NCBI GenBank assembly: GCA_020638465.1
Contig: JACKIM010000002.1
Coordinates: 992,001 to 1,056,000, forward strand
DNA from: Geminicoccaceae bacterium
GTDB taxonomy: Bacteria > Pseudomonadota > Alphaproteobacteria > Geminicoccales > Geminicoccaceae
Direction of reading: 5' to 3'
DNA length: 64,000 nt
Shown: positions 54,006 to 62,868 of the stretch, piece by piece
Numbering within the stretch: position 1 is the first letter of the stretch
Layout of the letters: each line of letters starts with the position of its first letter
Program-made: the position numbers and the translations under genes
The notes under the pieces: model-generated
Databases searched by the model: none
Told to the model about the DNA's origin: nothing
What the model saw: the letters and a program-made list of their open reading frames with translations, nothing else

Positions 54006-55457
54006 ATGATCGAAGCTCCCGTGCTCAATCTCCAGGCGGCCCTGCAGGAGATCGTCCTTTTCATCTCCATTCTGGTATTGATGGTCGTCGGAGCCTTTCG
54101 AGAGAAAGACGCGGCGCGGGTGGTTACACCCATGGCCCTGCTGGTTCTCGTCTTCACTGCCATGCTTGGTCTGGGCGCGACCCGCGATGTCACCGCATTC
54201 AGCAGTCATTTCATCTTCGATGACTTCGCCGCCTTCATGAAGCTGTTCATTCTTCTGGGCACGGCCGCAACGATCCTGCTGGCGCAGAATTTCCTCAGTG
54301 AACAGAAGATCAACCGCTTTGAATTTCCCTTGCTGGCGATGTTCTCCGCCCTTGGCATGTGCATGATGGTCTCGGCCAACAGCCTGCTCGCCCTGTACAT
54401 GGCCCTCGAACTGCAAAGTCTGCCACTCTACGTGCTTGCCGCCTATAACCGGGACAATCTTCGCTCCACCGAAGCGGGACTTAAATATTTTGTCCTCGGT
54501 GCACTGGCCTCGGGCATGCTGCTTTACGGCTGTTCCATGATCTACGGTTTCACCGGAACGCTCAATTTCAACGAACTCGCTGCCCGCATTGCGACGGATG
54601 GCACCGGCGGACTGTCGATCGGCATTCTGGTCGGCCTTGTCTTCCTCGTGGCGGGCATTGTGTTCAAGCTTGGTGCCGTGCCATTCCACATGTGGACGCC
54701 GGATGTCTATGAAGGCGCTCCCACGCCCGTGACCGCATTCTTCGCCTCGGCGCCGAAATTTGCCGCCATGGGCCTCGCCCTTCGCGTGATGATGCAGGCC
54801 TTCGGTGATGCAGCGGCGGAATGGCAGCAGATCATCGTTTTCATCTCGGTTGCGTCCATGGGGCTGGGAGCCTTTGCGGCGATCGGACAATCCAACTTCA
54901 AGCGCCTTATGGCCTATTCGGGCATCAGTCACGTGGGCTATGCCCTGGTCGGCCTTGCTTCCGGTACGGAAAAAGGTGTCTACGGTGTCATTGTCTACAT
55001 GGCCATATACATGGTCACGGCGATTGGAACGTTCGGTTGTATCCTGATGATGCGCCGTCAGGGCCGTTATGTCGAGACGATTGCCGATCTGGCCGGCCTG
55101 TCGAAGCGTCAACCGCTGTTTGCCGCAGCCTTGGCAATTTTCATGTTCTCGTTGGCCGGCATTCCCCCGCTTGCCGGCTTTTTCGGCAAGCTCTATGTGT
55201 TCATGGCGGCAATAGATGCCGGTCTGACAATCCTGGCGATAATCGGTGTTCTCACCTCGGTGGTGGGTGCCTATTACTACCTGCGAATTGTCAAGATCAT
55301 GTATTTTGACGAGGCAGCTGAGCCGTTCGACAGCTACCCGGCCTTTGAGGTTCGCCTTGTAAGCGGTTTGACCGCCATTCTCCTTTTGGGGTTCATCTTC
55401 ATGCCGGGTGGGTTGTTGCAGGCGGCCCAGGCAGCGGCGACCGCGATTGTCCGGTGA
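54006..55457 (+). CDS. nuoN: NADH-quinone oxidoreductase subunit N
   Basis: NuoN is the third antiporter-like subunit. The 483-residue protein shows LLALYMALELQSLPLYVLAA near residue 126 with the conserved Glu, VFKLGAVPFHMWTPDVYEGA near 219, and MAYSGISHVGYALVGLAS near 302. ATG 54006; its stop shares bases with the GTG start of birA (GTGA), so birA is translated in tandem with the complex I operon. Confidence 0.98.
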   Translation: MIEAPVLNLQAALQEIVLFISILVLMVVGAFREKDAARVVTPMALLVLVFTAMLGLGATRDVTAFSSHFIFDDFAAFMKLFILLGTAATILLAQNFLSEQKINRFEFPLLAMFSALGMCMMVSANSLLALYMALELQSLPLYVLAAYNRDNLRSTEAGLKYFVLGALASGMLLYGCSMIYGFTGTLNFNELAARIATDGTGGLSIGILVGLVFLVAGIVFKLGAVPFHMWTPDVYEGAPTPVTAFFASAPKFAAMGLALRVMMQAFGDAAAEWQQIIVFISVASMGLGAFAAIGQSNFKRLMAYSGISHVGYALVGLASGTEKGVYGVIVYMAIYMVTAIGTFGCILMMRRQGRYVETIADLAGLSKRQPLFAAALAIFMFSLAGIPPLAGFFGKLYVFMAAIDAGLTILAIIGVLTSVVGAYYYLRIVKIMYFDEAAEPFDSYPAFEVRLVSGLTAILLLGFIFMPGGLLQAAQAAATAIVR

Positions 55458-56161
55458 AGCTTCCTCATCCGTTCCGGATCGAGCGACACGGCGAAGTCGA
55501 CAGCACCAATGACATCATTGCCATGCGGGCCGCAGGTGGTGAACCGGAAGGCCTGATGGTGACAGCCACCGCCCAGCGCTGCGGGCGTGGTCGCCAGGGC
55601 CGCTCATGGACCAGTCCGTCGGGCAATCTGTACTGTTCGTTACTTCTGCGGCCCCGCCCGTCGCATGGCAGCCATCCTGCTACGCTGTCTCTGGCCGTGG
55701 CACTGTCGCTGGCCGAGGCAATCGGCGATCCGGCCCGATTGAAATGGCCGAATGACGTTCTGATCGGCGGGGCCAAGGTGGCCGGTATCCTGCTGGAGAT
55801 GGAAGGCGGGGCGCTGACCGTCGGCATGGGGGTCAACATTGTTTCGGCACCGACCGATACGCCCTATCCGGCCACCTCGCTTTCGGCCCATGGTGTCGAC
55901 CTGAATGGCGATATGCTGGTCGAAGCCTTCCTGCACCGCTTCTCGCCCAACTATGCCATCTGGTCGAACGAAGGTTTTCGTGCCCTTCGCGATCGCTGGA
56001 TCGACCGGGCCGAAGGTATCGGCGGACTCATTCGTGTCCGTCTTGGCGATGAGATCCACAGTGGCAGATTTCTTGCCCTTTCCTGCGACGGATCGATTAC
56101 CGTCGAGAGAGAGGGACGCATTGAACAGTACAATGCGGGCGAACTGCTCTGGCCATTGTGA
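55454..56161 (+). CDS. birA: Biotin--[acetyl-CoA-carboxylase] ligase
   Basis: This 235-residue enzyme makes biotinyl-AMP and attaches biotin to the carboxyl carrier protein. It contains the EVDSTND start of the catalytic domain, the flexible loop GRGRQGRSWTSPSGNLY near residue 42, LKWPNDVLIGGAKVAGIL near 95, and VGMGVNIVSAP near 125. The N-terminal DNA-binding domain of E. coli BirA is absent, so it is not a repressor. GTG 55454 overlaps nuoN. nuoN-birA order is common in Alphaproteobacteria. Confidence 0.95.
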   Translation: MKLPHPFRIERHGEVDSTNDIIAMRAAGGEPEGLMVTATAQRCGRGRQGRSWTSPSGNLYCSLLLRPRPSHGSHPATLSLAVALSLAEAIGDPARLKWPNDVLIGGAKVAGILLEMEGGALTVGMGVNIVSAPTDTPYPATSLSAHGVDLNGDMLVEAFLHRFSPNYAIWSNEGFRALRDRWIDRAEGIGGLIRVRLGDEIHSGRFLALSCDGSITVEREGRIEQYNAGELLWPL

Positions 56162-56162
56162 C

Positions 56163-56747
56163 ATGGACGACCTGACAACACTGCTCGAAGACATCCGCGC
56201 CTGCCGGCATTGTGAGAAATATCTGCCTCTCGGGCCGCGCCCGATCATTCGTGCCCAGACTTCGGCCCGAATTCTCTTGATCGGACAAGCGCCCGGTACC
56301 AAGGTGCATGCCAGTGGCATCCCGTGGAATGACGCCTCCGGAGATCGTCTTCGTTTGTGGATGGGGCTTGATCGCGAGACGTTCTACGATGAGAGTCGGG
56401 TTGCCATCATGCCCATGGGTTTCTGCTATCCCGGAAAAGGCCAGTCGGGCGATCTTCCGCCCCGACCGGAATGTGCGCCATTATGGCATGGTCGAGTCAT
56501 GGCACATTTGCCGAACCTTGAGCTTATCCTGCTCGTGGGTTCATATGCCATCCACTACTATCTCAAGAGCGAGAAGAAACAGACACTCACCGACAGCGTC
56601 CGCAACTGGCGCGATGCTCCATCGCCCTACCTGCCGCTACCGCACCCCAGCCCGCGCAATATCGCCTGGTTCAAGCGCAATCCATGGATGGATGACGAAC
56701 TCATTCCATACATGAAAGGTCGCGTCGGCGCTCTGCTCGGCCCCTGA
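56163..56747 (+). CDS. Uracil-DNA glycosylase superfamily protein, probable Fe-S type
   Basis: The 194-residue protein has the UDG-fold motif 1 GQAPGTKVHASG near residue 41 and motif 2 HPSPRN at His161. Four cysteines (Cys14 and Cys17 in CRHC, Cys88, Cys104) are spaced as in family 4 / UdgX-type glycosylases, suggesting a [4Fe-4S] cluster. The motif 1 reading and a long YLPL...PHPS segment resemble the uncharacterised branch of this superfamily more than canonical Ung. It may excise uracil or act in DNA repair, but activity is inferred. It starts 1 nt after birA, so it sits at the end of the nuo operon. Confidence 0.82.
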   Translation: MDDLTTLLEDIRACRHCEKYLPLGPRPIIRAQTSARILLIGQAPGTKVHASGIPWNDASGDRLRLWMGLDRETFYDESRVAIMPMGFCYPGKGQSGDLPPRPECAPLWHGRVMAHLPNLELILLVGSYAIHYYLKSEKKQTLTDSVRNWRDAPSPYLPLPHPSPRNIAWFKRNPWMDDELIPYMKGRVGALLGP

Positions 56748-56760
56748 TGGGGCCATTCCT

Positions 56761-57342
56761 TCAGCAGGCTGCCGCCAATCGATAGCCATATTCGAGAGAG
56801 GCGTCGACCAGCCAGTCCAGCAGGCTTTCGGCCAGTCCCGGATAGAGGATCAGATCGAAGGTGGGGCCATCATCGACCTGATGCAGCAGCACTCCGATCT
56901 GGGCGATGACCGTCTGTGCGCAGAAGCTCGCTCCGGCGATGCGCGGGTGCAGGTCGAGCCGGCAGCCTTTTTCCATCACGGATCTGACATTCGTCCCGGA
57001 GAGACGCAGAACAGTGCGACCATGACTTTGATCGCTGGCATATCCGATGGCTTGACCGCGATGACTCAAGCATCGGGTGATTTCATCAACACCAATATCC
57101 TTGCCGATAACCAGCCATTGCCCTGGCGCCAGTGGCAATGCCGTTGCCCCGTCGGCCATGGTTGCGGCATGGCCGGCCCGGACACTTCCCAGGCCGAGTG
57201 CCTGCGCAACGGCACCGGCCTTTCCTCTTGCAGCCATGATCTGCACGAAGCCGAGACCACGCCGCTCGACGATGGTGATCCCGGCAGGCTCGCGACCATA
57301 GCTTTCGCCGATACGGCGATCGAGCGCATAAGTTTCAGACAC
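56761..57342 (-). CDS. soxG: Sarcosine oxidase subunit gamma
   Basis: The protein of about 193 residues is the smallest structural partner of SoxA in the heterotetramer, with a GcvT-like fold. Segments such as LALAPGQWLVIG-type LPLAPGQWLVIG, HGRTVLRLSGTNVRSVMEKGCRLDL (read in parts) and a C-terminal FDLILYPGLAESLLDWLVDAS fit SoxG. GTG at 57342 overlaps the soxA stop by 8 nt; a longer ORF to 57399 is rejected. It is last in the folD-soxBDAG operon and faces the UDG-like gene with 13 nt between stops. Confidence 0.92.
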   Translation of the reverse strand: MSETYALDRRIGESYGREPAGITIVERRGLGFVQIMAARGKAGAVAQALGLGSVRAGHAATMADGATALPLAPGQWLVIGKDIGVDEITRCLSHRGQAIGYASDQSHGRTVLRLSGTNVRSVMEKGCRLDLHPRIAGASFCAQTVIAQIGVLLHQVDDGPTFDLILYPGLAESLLDWLVDASLEYGYRLAAAC

Positions 57343-60304
57343 GCAGGCGCTCCCCTTGCGGATCGATGAAACACGGGTCGACAATCTCCACCTCGACAAC
57401 CTCGTCCTTCAAAGGATAAGTGGCAACGAGCGTCTGGCCACGCCGTTCGTGCCCGCCACGCACGAAGCCCAATGCGATCCACGAGCCCACATGCGGGCTC
57501 CAATGGGCCGAACTGACCCACCCCAGGCTGTCCTCGGCCGTGGCCGTTAATGGATCCTTGACCAGATGCGCCCCACCGCGAAGCTGCTTGTCCTTGTCGA
57601 CAGGACGCAACCCGACAAGGCGCGGACGCGCTGGATCGATCATGCCATCGCGTGTCGCCATCGCCTGCCCGATGAAGGATTTGACCGAACTCTGCATGCG
57701 TTCGAGCCCGAGATCGGCGGCCGTGGTCCGCCCGTCGAGCTCATTGCCTGCGACATGACCCTTTTCGATCCTCATGACCGCCAGGGCCTCGGTGCCATAG
57801 GGCACGATATTGAAAGGTCTGCCGGCATCCATCAGTCGTTGCCACATCGCTTCGCCATGGCGCCAGCCGATATGGATCTCGTAGCCGAGCTCACCGGAGA
57901 AGCTGATGCGGAACAAGCGGATCGGGTATCCGCCTGAGTTGGCACACATCACTCCCATATAGGGTAATGTCCTGTTGGTGACATCACCGCCATCGACCAC
58001 AGTGGTCACCACCTCGCGAGCCTTCGGCCCGGCAACGGCGATCGCACACCATTGCTCGGTGGCCGAACAGAATGCAACATCCAGTTCCGGCCATACGCAC
58101 TGTTGGCAATACTCCATATGGGCCAGCACCGCCGCGGCATTCGCCGTCGTGGTCGTGATCAGATAGTGATGGTCTCCCAGCCTGGATATTGTTCCATCGT
58201 CGAAGACGTGGCCATCTTCACGCAACATGATCCCGTAGCGTGCCCGTCCGACCGCGAGCTTCGAGAACCCGTTGATATAAAGGTGATCCAGGAACTTAGC
58301 TGCATCCAGACCGAAAAGCTCGATCTTGCCGAGAGTCGACACGTCGCACAGCCCTACCGAGCGTCGGACCGCGCTGGCCTCCCGCGCGCAGGCAGTCATG
58401 ACATCATCTCCTGATCCATGACCATAATATTGCGCTCGAAGCCATTGTCCTGTCTCGATAAAAACAGCTCCGTTACGTTCATGCCAGCGATGCAGTGCCG
58501 TTCGCCGGACCGGCTTGAAGGCCATGCCGCGCTCATGACCGGCGAACGCCCCGATGGCCACCGGCGTGAAGGGAGGGCGAAACGTCGTCGTGCCGATCTC
58601 GGGCATTTCCTCATTTCTTGCTTCCGCAAGGATCAACATGCCATTGATATTCGATGTCTTTCCCTGATCAGTCGCCATACCCAGCGTAGTATAGCGCTTG
58701 ACGTGCTCGACGGAGCGATACCCCTCGCGCTCGGCGATCCTGATGTCGGCAACCGTCACGTCGTTCTGCAGATCGACAAATGCCTTCCCTTCACCTTCTA
58801 CATGAAATAATGGCACGATACTCGTTGTTACACTGATGGATGGAGATTTTTCCTGATGTAATCCATCACCTTCAAATCCGGCGGCCCCGGATGCAGCTCG
58901 CCCGGCCATGATGCCATCGGCCAGACAGGCATCGAGGTCCATGATGCCGCGTGCCGATCCCGCGGACCGTTCGGACTGGACAGGCTTGCCAGGGACAAAT
59001 GCCTGCAATGCATCGTGCCAGACCGGTTTCGCACCAGATTGCGATGCGAGATGAACAACGGGGTTCCATCCGCTTGAAATAGCAAGAAGATCGCAGGCCA
59101 CCGGCATCTTGTAGGCCCCCTGGATCTCGATCGCTTGCAGGCTCCGGCTGCCATGGGCACGGCTGACGACAGACCCGTGCCAGACCGCTATTCCGCGTTC
59201 CCGCGCCGTTTCGCCGATTGCTCCGGGCTCGTCGCGGGCATCAACAATGCCAGCAATGTCACCGCCGGCATCCTGCAGGTCGAATGCGGTACGATAGGCA
59301 TCGTCATGACAGGTGGCGACGACCGTCCGCCTGCCCGGCGCGACGCCGTAGCGATTGACATAAGCGCGTACGGCACCGGCCAGCATGATACCTGGCCGGT
59401 CGTTGTCGCCGAAGATATAGGCGCGCTCGATGGCACCGGTGGCCAGGACGACCTGTCTTGCGCGGATTGTCCACAGGCATTGCCGTGGCTCGCCGGTCTC
59501 CGGAATGGCCTTGTGGTCGCTTACCCGCTCGATGGCACCGATCACGTTATGGTCATAATAGCCGAATGCCGTTGTCCGCCTGAACATTCGCAGTTCGGGC
59601 GCGGCAGCCAGCTCGCGCAGGACGCCTTCGAGCCACGCGGCGCCGGGTTGTCCGTCGATATCGGAGCGCTCGCGCAGGATAGCGCCACCGAATTCGGCCT
59701 GTTCATCGACCAGAACAGTCCTTGCACCGGATCGTGCCGCTTCGCGGGCGGCCATCAGACCGGCCGGCCCCGCACCCACGACAAGGACATCGCAATGCAG
59801 GTGACCATGCGCATAACGATCCGGATCGGCCATGGGCGCCGCCCGTCCGAGTCCTGCCGCGCTGCGTATCAGTTTTTCATAGACCGGTTCCCAGAACGAG
59901 GCTGGCCACATGAACGTCTTGTAGTAGAAGCCGCCGACAAACAGCGGGGCCAGAAGCTGGTTGACCGCCAGCAGGTCGAACCTCAGCGAAGGGAAGCGGT
60001 TCTGGCTCCGCGCCTCGAGTCCCTCGAACAGTTCCACGGTCGTGGCGCGGGTATTGGGTTCGCGACGGGCACCGTCGCGCAGTTCGACGAGTGCATTGGG
60101 CTCCTCCGAGCCGGAAGAGAAAATCCCACGCGGCCGGTGATATTTGAAACTTCGCCCGACCAGTCTCACGCCATTGGCGAGCAATGCCGAGGCGAGGGTG
60201 TCGCCGGGATGTCCATAATACACCTCGCCATCGAAGCGGAAGCGTATCCGACGGCCGCGATCGATCCGGCCGCCATGGAGCAGGCGGAAGGGCTGCCCGG
60301 TCAT
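57335..60304 (-). CDS. soxA: Sarcosine oxidase subunit alpha
   Basis: SoxA is the 989-residue alpha chain. An N-terminal ferredoxin-like domain (FDGEVYYGHPGDTLASALLANG) comes first. The NAD-binding Rossmann region, VLVVGAGPAGLMAAREAA at about residue 173, follows, and the C-terminal ~390 residues are a GcvT/aminomethyltransferase-like domain that binds tetrahydrofolate. This domain traps formaldehyde as 5,10-methylene-THF. Start ATG 60304 overlaps the soxD stop (ATGA). The gene order B-D-A-G is canonical. Confidence 0.97.
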   Translation of the reverse strand: MTGQPFRLLHGGRIDRGRRIRFRFDGEVYYGHPGDTLASALLANGVRLVGRSFKYHRPRGIFSSGSEEPNALVELRDGARREPNTRATTVELFEGLEARSQNRFPSLRFDLLAVNQLLAPLFVGGFYYKTFMWPASFWEPVYEKLIRSAAGLGRAAPMADPDRYAHGHLHCDVLVVGAGPAGLMAAREAARSGARTVLVDEQAEFGGAILRERSDIDGQPGAAWLEGVLRELAAAPELRMFRRTTAFGYYDHNVIGAIERVSDHKAIPETGEPRQCLWTIRARQVVLATGAIERAYIFGDNDRPGIMLAGAVRAYVNRYGVAPGRRTVVATCHDDAYRTAFDLQDAGGDIAGIVDARDEPGAIGETARERGIAVWHGSVVSRAHGSRSLQAIEIQGAYKMPVACDLLAISSGWNPVVHLASQSGAKPVWHDALQAFVPGKPVQSERSAGSARGIMDLDACLADGIMAGRAASGAAGFEGDGLHQEKSPSISVTTSIVPLFHVEGEGKAFVDLQNDVTVADIRIAEREGYRSVEHVKRYTTLGMATDQGKTSNINGMLILAEARNEEMPEIGTTTFRPPFTPVAIGAFAGHERGMAFKPVRRTALHRWHERNGAVFIETGQWLRAQYYGHGSGDDVMTACAREASAVRRSVGLCDVSTLGKIELFGLDAAKFLDHLYINGFSKLAVGRARYGIMLREDGHVFDDGTISRLGDHHYLITTTTANAAAVLAHMEYCQQCVWPELDVAFCSATEQWCAIAVAGPKAREVVTTVVDGGDVTNRTLPYMGVMCANSGGYPIRLFRISFSGELGYEIHIGWRHGEAMWQRLMDAGRPFNIVPYGTEALAVMRIEKGHVAGNELDGRTTAADLGLERMQSSVKSFIGQAMATRDGMIDPARPRLVGLRPVDKDKQLRGGAHLVKDPLTATAEDSLGWVSSAHWSPHVGSWIALGFVRGGHERRGQTLVATYPLKDEVVEVEIVDPCFIDPQGERLRV

Positions 60305-60573
60305 TCCGGCACCTCAAGATCGTCATCGGGCCAGCCGGTGACATGGATACGATGAGTGACGGTGTGCCGCACCACCTTCACGAACCGCCGGCAGCCAGTG
60401 ACGTGATGCCACCATTCCACATGCCAGCCCTTGGGATTGCGGCGCTGATAGACGTAATCGAAGAACGCCGCCTCGCCGGCACCGTCCGCCGGCCGGCGCT
60501 TCGTCGCGTCGCCCTTGTACTGGAATTCGGCCTCGTCGCGGACACCGCACCAGGGACAGCGGATCTGATGCAA
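60301..60573 (-). CDS. soxD: Sarcosine oxidase subunit delta
   Basis: The 90-residue SoxD has the zinc-binding N-terminal motif CPWCG (Cys6, Cys9), with the remaining ligands probably His and Cys in HHVTGCRRF. The middle contains the conserved RRNPKGWHVEWW segment. Start is TTG at 60573, preceded by AGGGAG. It lies 12 nt after the soxB stop and overlaps soxA by 4 nt. Confidence 0.95.
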   Translation of the reverse strand: MHQIRCPWCGVRDEAEFQYKGDATKRRPADGAGEAAFFDYVYQRRNPKGWHVEWWHHVTGCRRFVKVVRHTVTHRIHVTGWPDDDLEVPE

Positions 60574-60585
60574 ACGGAATTCTCC

Positions 60586-61836
60586 CTACTGGATCCAGGG
60601 GTTCGGTCCGACCCCCTTCTCGTCGATCATGCGCCCTTGCCGGAAACGCTCGATGGTGAAGGCTGCGTTGAGTGGATGCGGCTCGTCGCGGGCGATGGTG
60701 TGGGCAAAGCACCAGCCCGAACCCGGAGCCGCCTTGAAACCTCCGTAGCACCAGCCGCCATTGAGATAGAGGCCATCGATGGGCGTCCTGCAGATGAACG
60801 GGCTGCCATCCATGGTCATGTCCATGATGCCTCCCCACTGCCGCAACAGGCGCAGGCGTCCGACGCCGGGCATGATCGCCATCGCGCCGGCCATGACATC
60901 CTGCATGACTGGCAGATTTCCCCTTTGGGCGAATGAATTGTAGCCGTCGAGATCACCGCCATAGACCAACCCGCCCTTGTCCGACTGGCTGATGTAGAAA
61001 TGACCGGCACCGAAGGTGACGACGGTATCGATCAGCGGCTTCACACCTTCGGATACGTAGGCTTGCAGCACATGGCTCTCGACCGGCAGTTCGATACCGG
61101 CCATCTGCGCCAATTGCGAGGTATAGCCTGCCACGGCGATGCCTATCTTCCTTGCATCGATGCGGCCGCGACTGGTTTGCACGCCTACCGTGCGGCCGCC
61201 CTCGATGAGGATGCCGGTTACCTCACAATTCTGGATAATATCCACACCGCACTGGTCTGCACCTCGGGCAAATCCCCAGGCAACGGCATCATGCCGGCCG
61301 GTACCTCCACGCGGCTGGAACAATCCCCCCTTGATGGGGAAACGGGCATTGTCGAAATCGAGGATCGGTACCAGACGCTTGACTTCCGCCGGACCGAGAA
61401 GTTCCGCGTCGACACCGCAAAGCCGCATGGTGTTGCCACGCCGGGCGAACGCATCACGCTGGCCATCGCTATGGAACAGGTTGAGCACACCCCGCTGGCT
61501 TATCATCGAATTGAAGTTCGTCTCGCTCTCAAGCTGTTCATAGAGTTGCAACGACTTCTCGTAGAAACGGGTATTCGGCGGAAGGCCGTAATTGGAGCGG
61601 ATGATGGTGGTATTGCGACCGATATTCCCCGAACCGATATAGCTTTTCTCCAGCACGGCAACATTGGTGATGCCGTGCTCTCTGGCGAGATAGAAGGCCG
61701 TCGCGAGACCATGCCCGCCGCCCCCGATGATGATGACATCGTAGGCAGGTCGCGGGTCGGGCTCGCGCCACACCCTCGGCCAGTTTTCATGGCCTGTCAG
61801 CGCCTGTCGTGCGAGCTGGAAGATCGAGTAGCGCAT
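60586..61836 (-). CDS. soxB: Sarcosine oxidase subunit beta
   Basis: SoxB holds the catalytic flavins and oxidises sarcosine to glycine, formaldehyde (as methylene-THF) and hydrogen peroxide. The 416-residue protein has the FAD motif YDVIIIGGGGHGLATAFYL near residue 32 and GSGNIGRNTTIIRSNYG near 68. His182, in GRHDAVAWGFARG, lies where covalent FMN is attached in known SoxB. The C-terminus has DGLYLNGGWCYGGFKAAPGSG. ATG 61836 is used; longer readings run over the folD end. It starts 8 nt after folD. Confidence 0.96.
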   Translation of the reverse strand: MRYSIFQLARQALTGHENWPRVWREPDPRPAYDVIIIGGGGHGLATAFYLAREHGITNVAVLEKSYIGSGNIGRNTTIIRSNYGLPPNTRFYEKSLQLYEQLESETNFNSMISQRGVLNLFHSDGQRDAFARRGNTMRLCGVDAELLGPAEVKRLVPILDFDNARFPIKGGLFQPRGGTGRHDAVAWGFARGADQCGVDIIQNCEVTGILIEGGRTVGVQTSRGRIDARKIGIAVAGYTSQLAQMAGIELPVESHVLQAYVSEGVKPLIDTVVTFGAGHFYISQSDKGGLVYGGDLDGYNSFAQRGNLPVMQDVMAGAMAIMPGVGRLRLLRQWGGIMDMTMDGSPFICRTPIDGLYLNGGWCYGGFKAAPGSGWCFAHTIARDEPHPLNAAFTIERFRQGRMIDEKGVGPNPWIQ

Positions 61837-61844
61837 GGCGGCTG

Positions 61845-62723
61845 TCACGACGCTCCGAGACCGCGTGCGGCAACCAGGGTATTGCGCAGCAGACAGGCCA
61901 CCGTCATCGGGCCGACGCCGCCGGGGACCGGCGTGATCGCGCCCGCCACCTCGCTCGCCGACGGGTAATGCACATCGCCGACGAGGTGGCTTTTGCCGTA
62001 GACACCGCTCACCCTGTTGATTCCGACATCGATGACGGTGGCACCTGGCCTGACCCATTCGCCACGCACCATCTCCGCCCGACCGACGGCGGCGACGAGG
62101 ATCTCCGCACTGCGTGCGACTTCGGGAAGGTCACGCGTGCGGGAATGCGCGATGGTCACGGTACAATCGGCCGACAGCAACAAGGCCGCCATCGGTTTGC
62201 CTACGATGTTGGACCTTCCAAGAATGACAGCCTTCCGGCCCGCAAGACCATCATCCCCCAGCGACTTTTTCAACATATGGAGACAGCCATAGGGTGTACA
62301 CGGCACCAGCAGGTCGTCCGGAATCGAGCGTCCGGCCGAAAACAGCTTGCCCACATTCAGCGGATGAAACCCATCGACATCCTTCTTCGCATCGATAGCA
62401 TCCAGCACCACCGCCTCGTCGATCTGTGGCGGTAGCGGTAGTTGGACAAGGATCCCGTGCACGGCTGGATCGGCGTTGAGCTGTCCTATGCGGTCGAGCA
62501 ATTGCTGCGTGTCGGTCTCCACCGGCATCTCGATCAGGCCGCCATCCATTCCCACTTCGGCAGCATTCTTCGTTTTGGTGCGAACATAGGCCCGGCTCGC
62601 CGGATTGTCGCCGACGATGATCACCCGCAAGGCCGGCTTCACCGTCATGCCCGCCACCTGCCCGACCAGTTCCCCGCGCAGCTCCGCCGCCATGGCCTTG
62701 CCGTCGATCACCCGTGCCGTCAT
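61845..62723 (-). CDS. folD: Methylenetetrahydrofolate dehydrogenase / cyclohydrolase
   Basis: FolD oxidises 5,10-methylene-THF to methenyl-THF and hydrolyses it to 10-formyl-THF. The 292-residue protein contains the catalytic Lys region SRAYVRTKTKNAAEVG near residue 43, VQLPLPPQIDE near 94, KDVDGFHPLNVGKL near 113, and the NADP motif ILGRSNIVGKPMA near 163. ATG 62723 with GGGAG upstream. Being first in the sox operon, it channels methylene-THF produced by SoxA. The 145-nt region upstream separates it from the nitrilase and presumably contains the operon promoter; I find no riboswitch there. Confidence 0.97.
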   Translation of the reverse strand: MTARVIDGKAMAAELRGELVGQVAGMTVKPALRVIIVGDNPASRAYVRTKTKNAAEVGMDGGLIEMPVETDTQQLLDRIGQLNADPAVHGILVQLPLPPQIDEAVVLDAIDAKKDVDGFHPLNVGKLFSAGRSIPDDLLVPCTPYGCLHMLKKSLGDDGLAGRKAVILGRSNIVGKPMAALLLSADCTVTIAHSRTRDLPEVARSAEILVAAVGRAEMVRGEWVRPGATVIDVGINRVSGVYGKSHLVGDVHYPSASEVAGAITPVPGGVGPMTVACLLRNTLVAARGLGAS

Positions 62724-62868
62724 GCGCCGCTCCCTTCGCTTGCCCGCAGACCATCCACTCGCGCTGTCCACGCCCGTCAGTGATCCCATAGGCCCGCGAA
62801 CACAAGGATGACTTTGCCCAAAACGGCACCTTTGTCACAAATTCAGCGTCGCCGGTCGGGAGATATCC

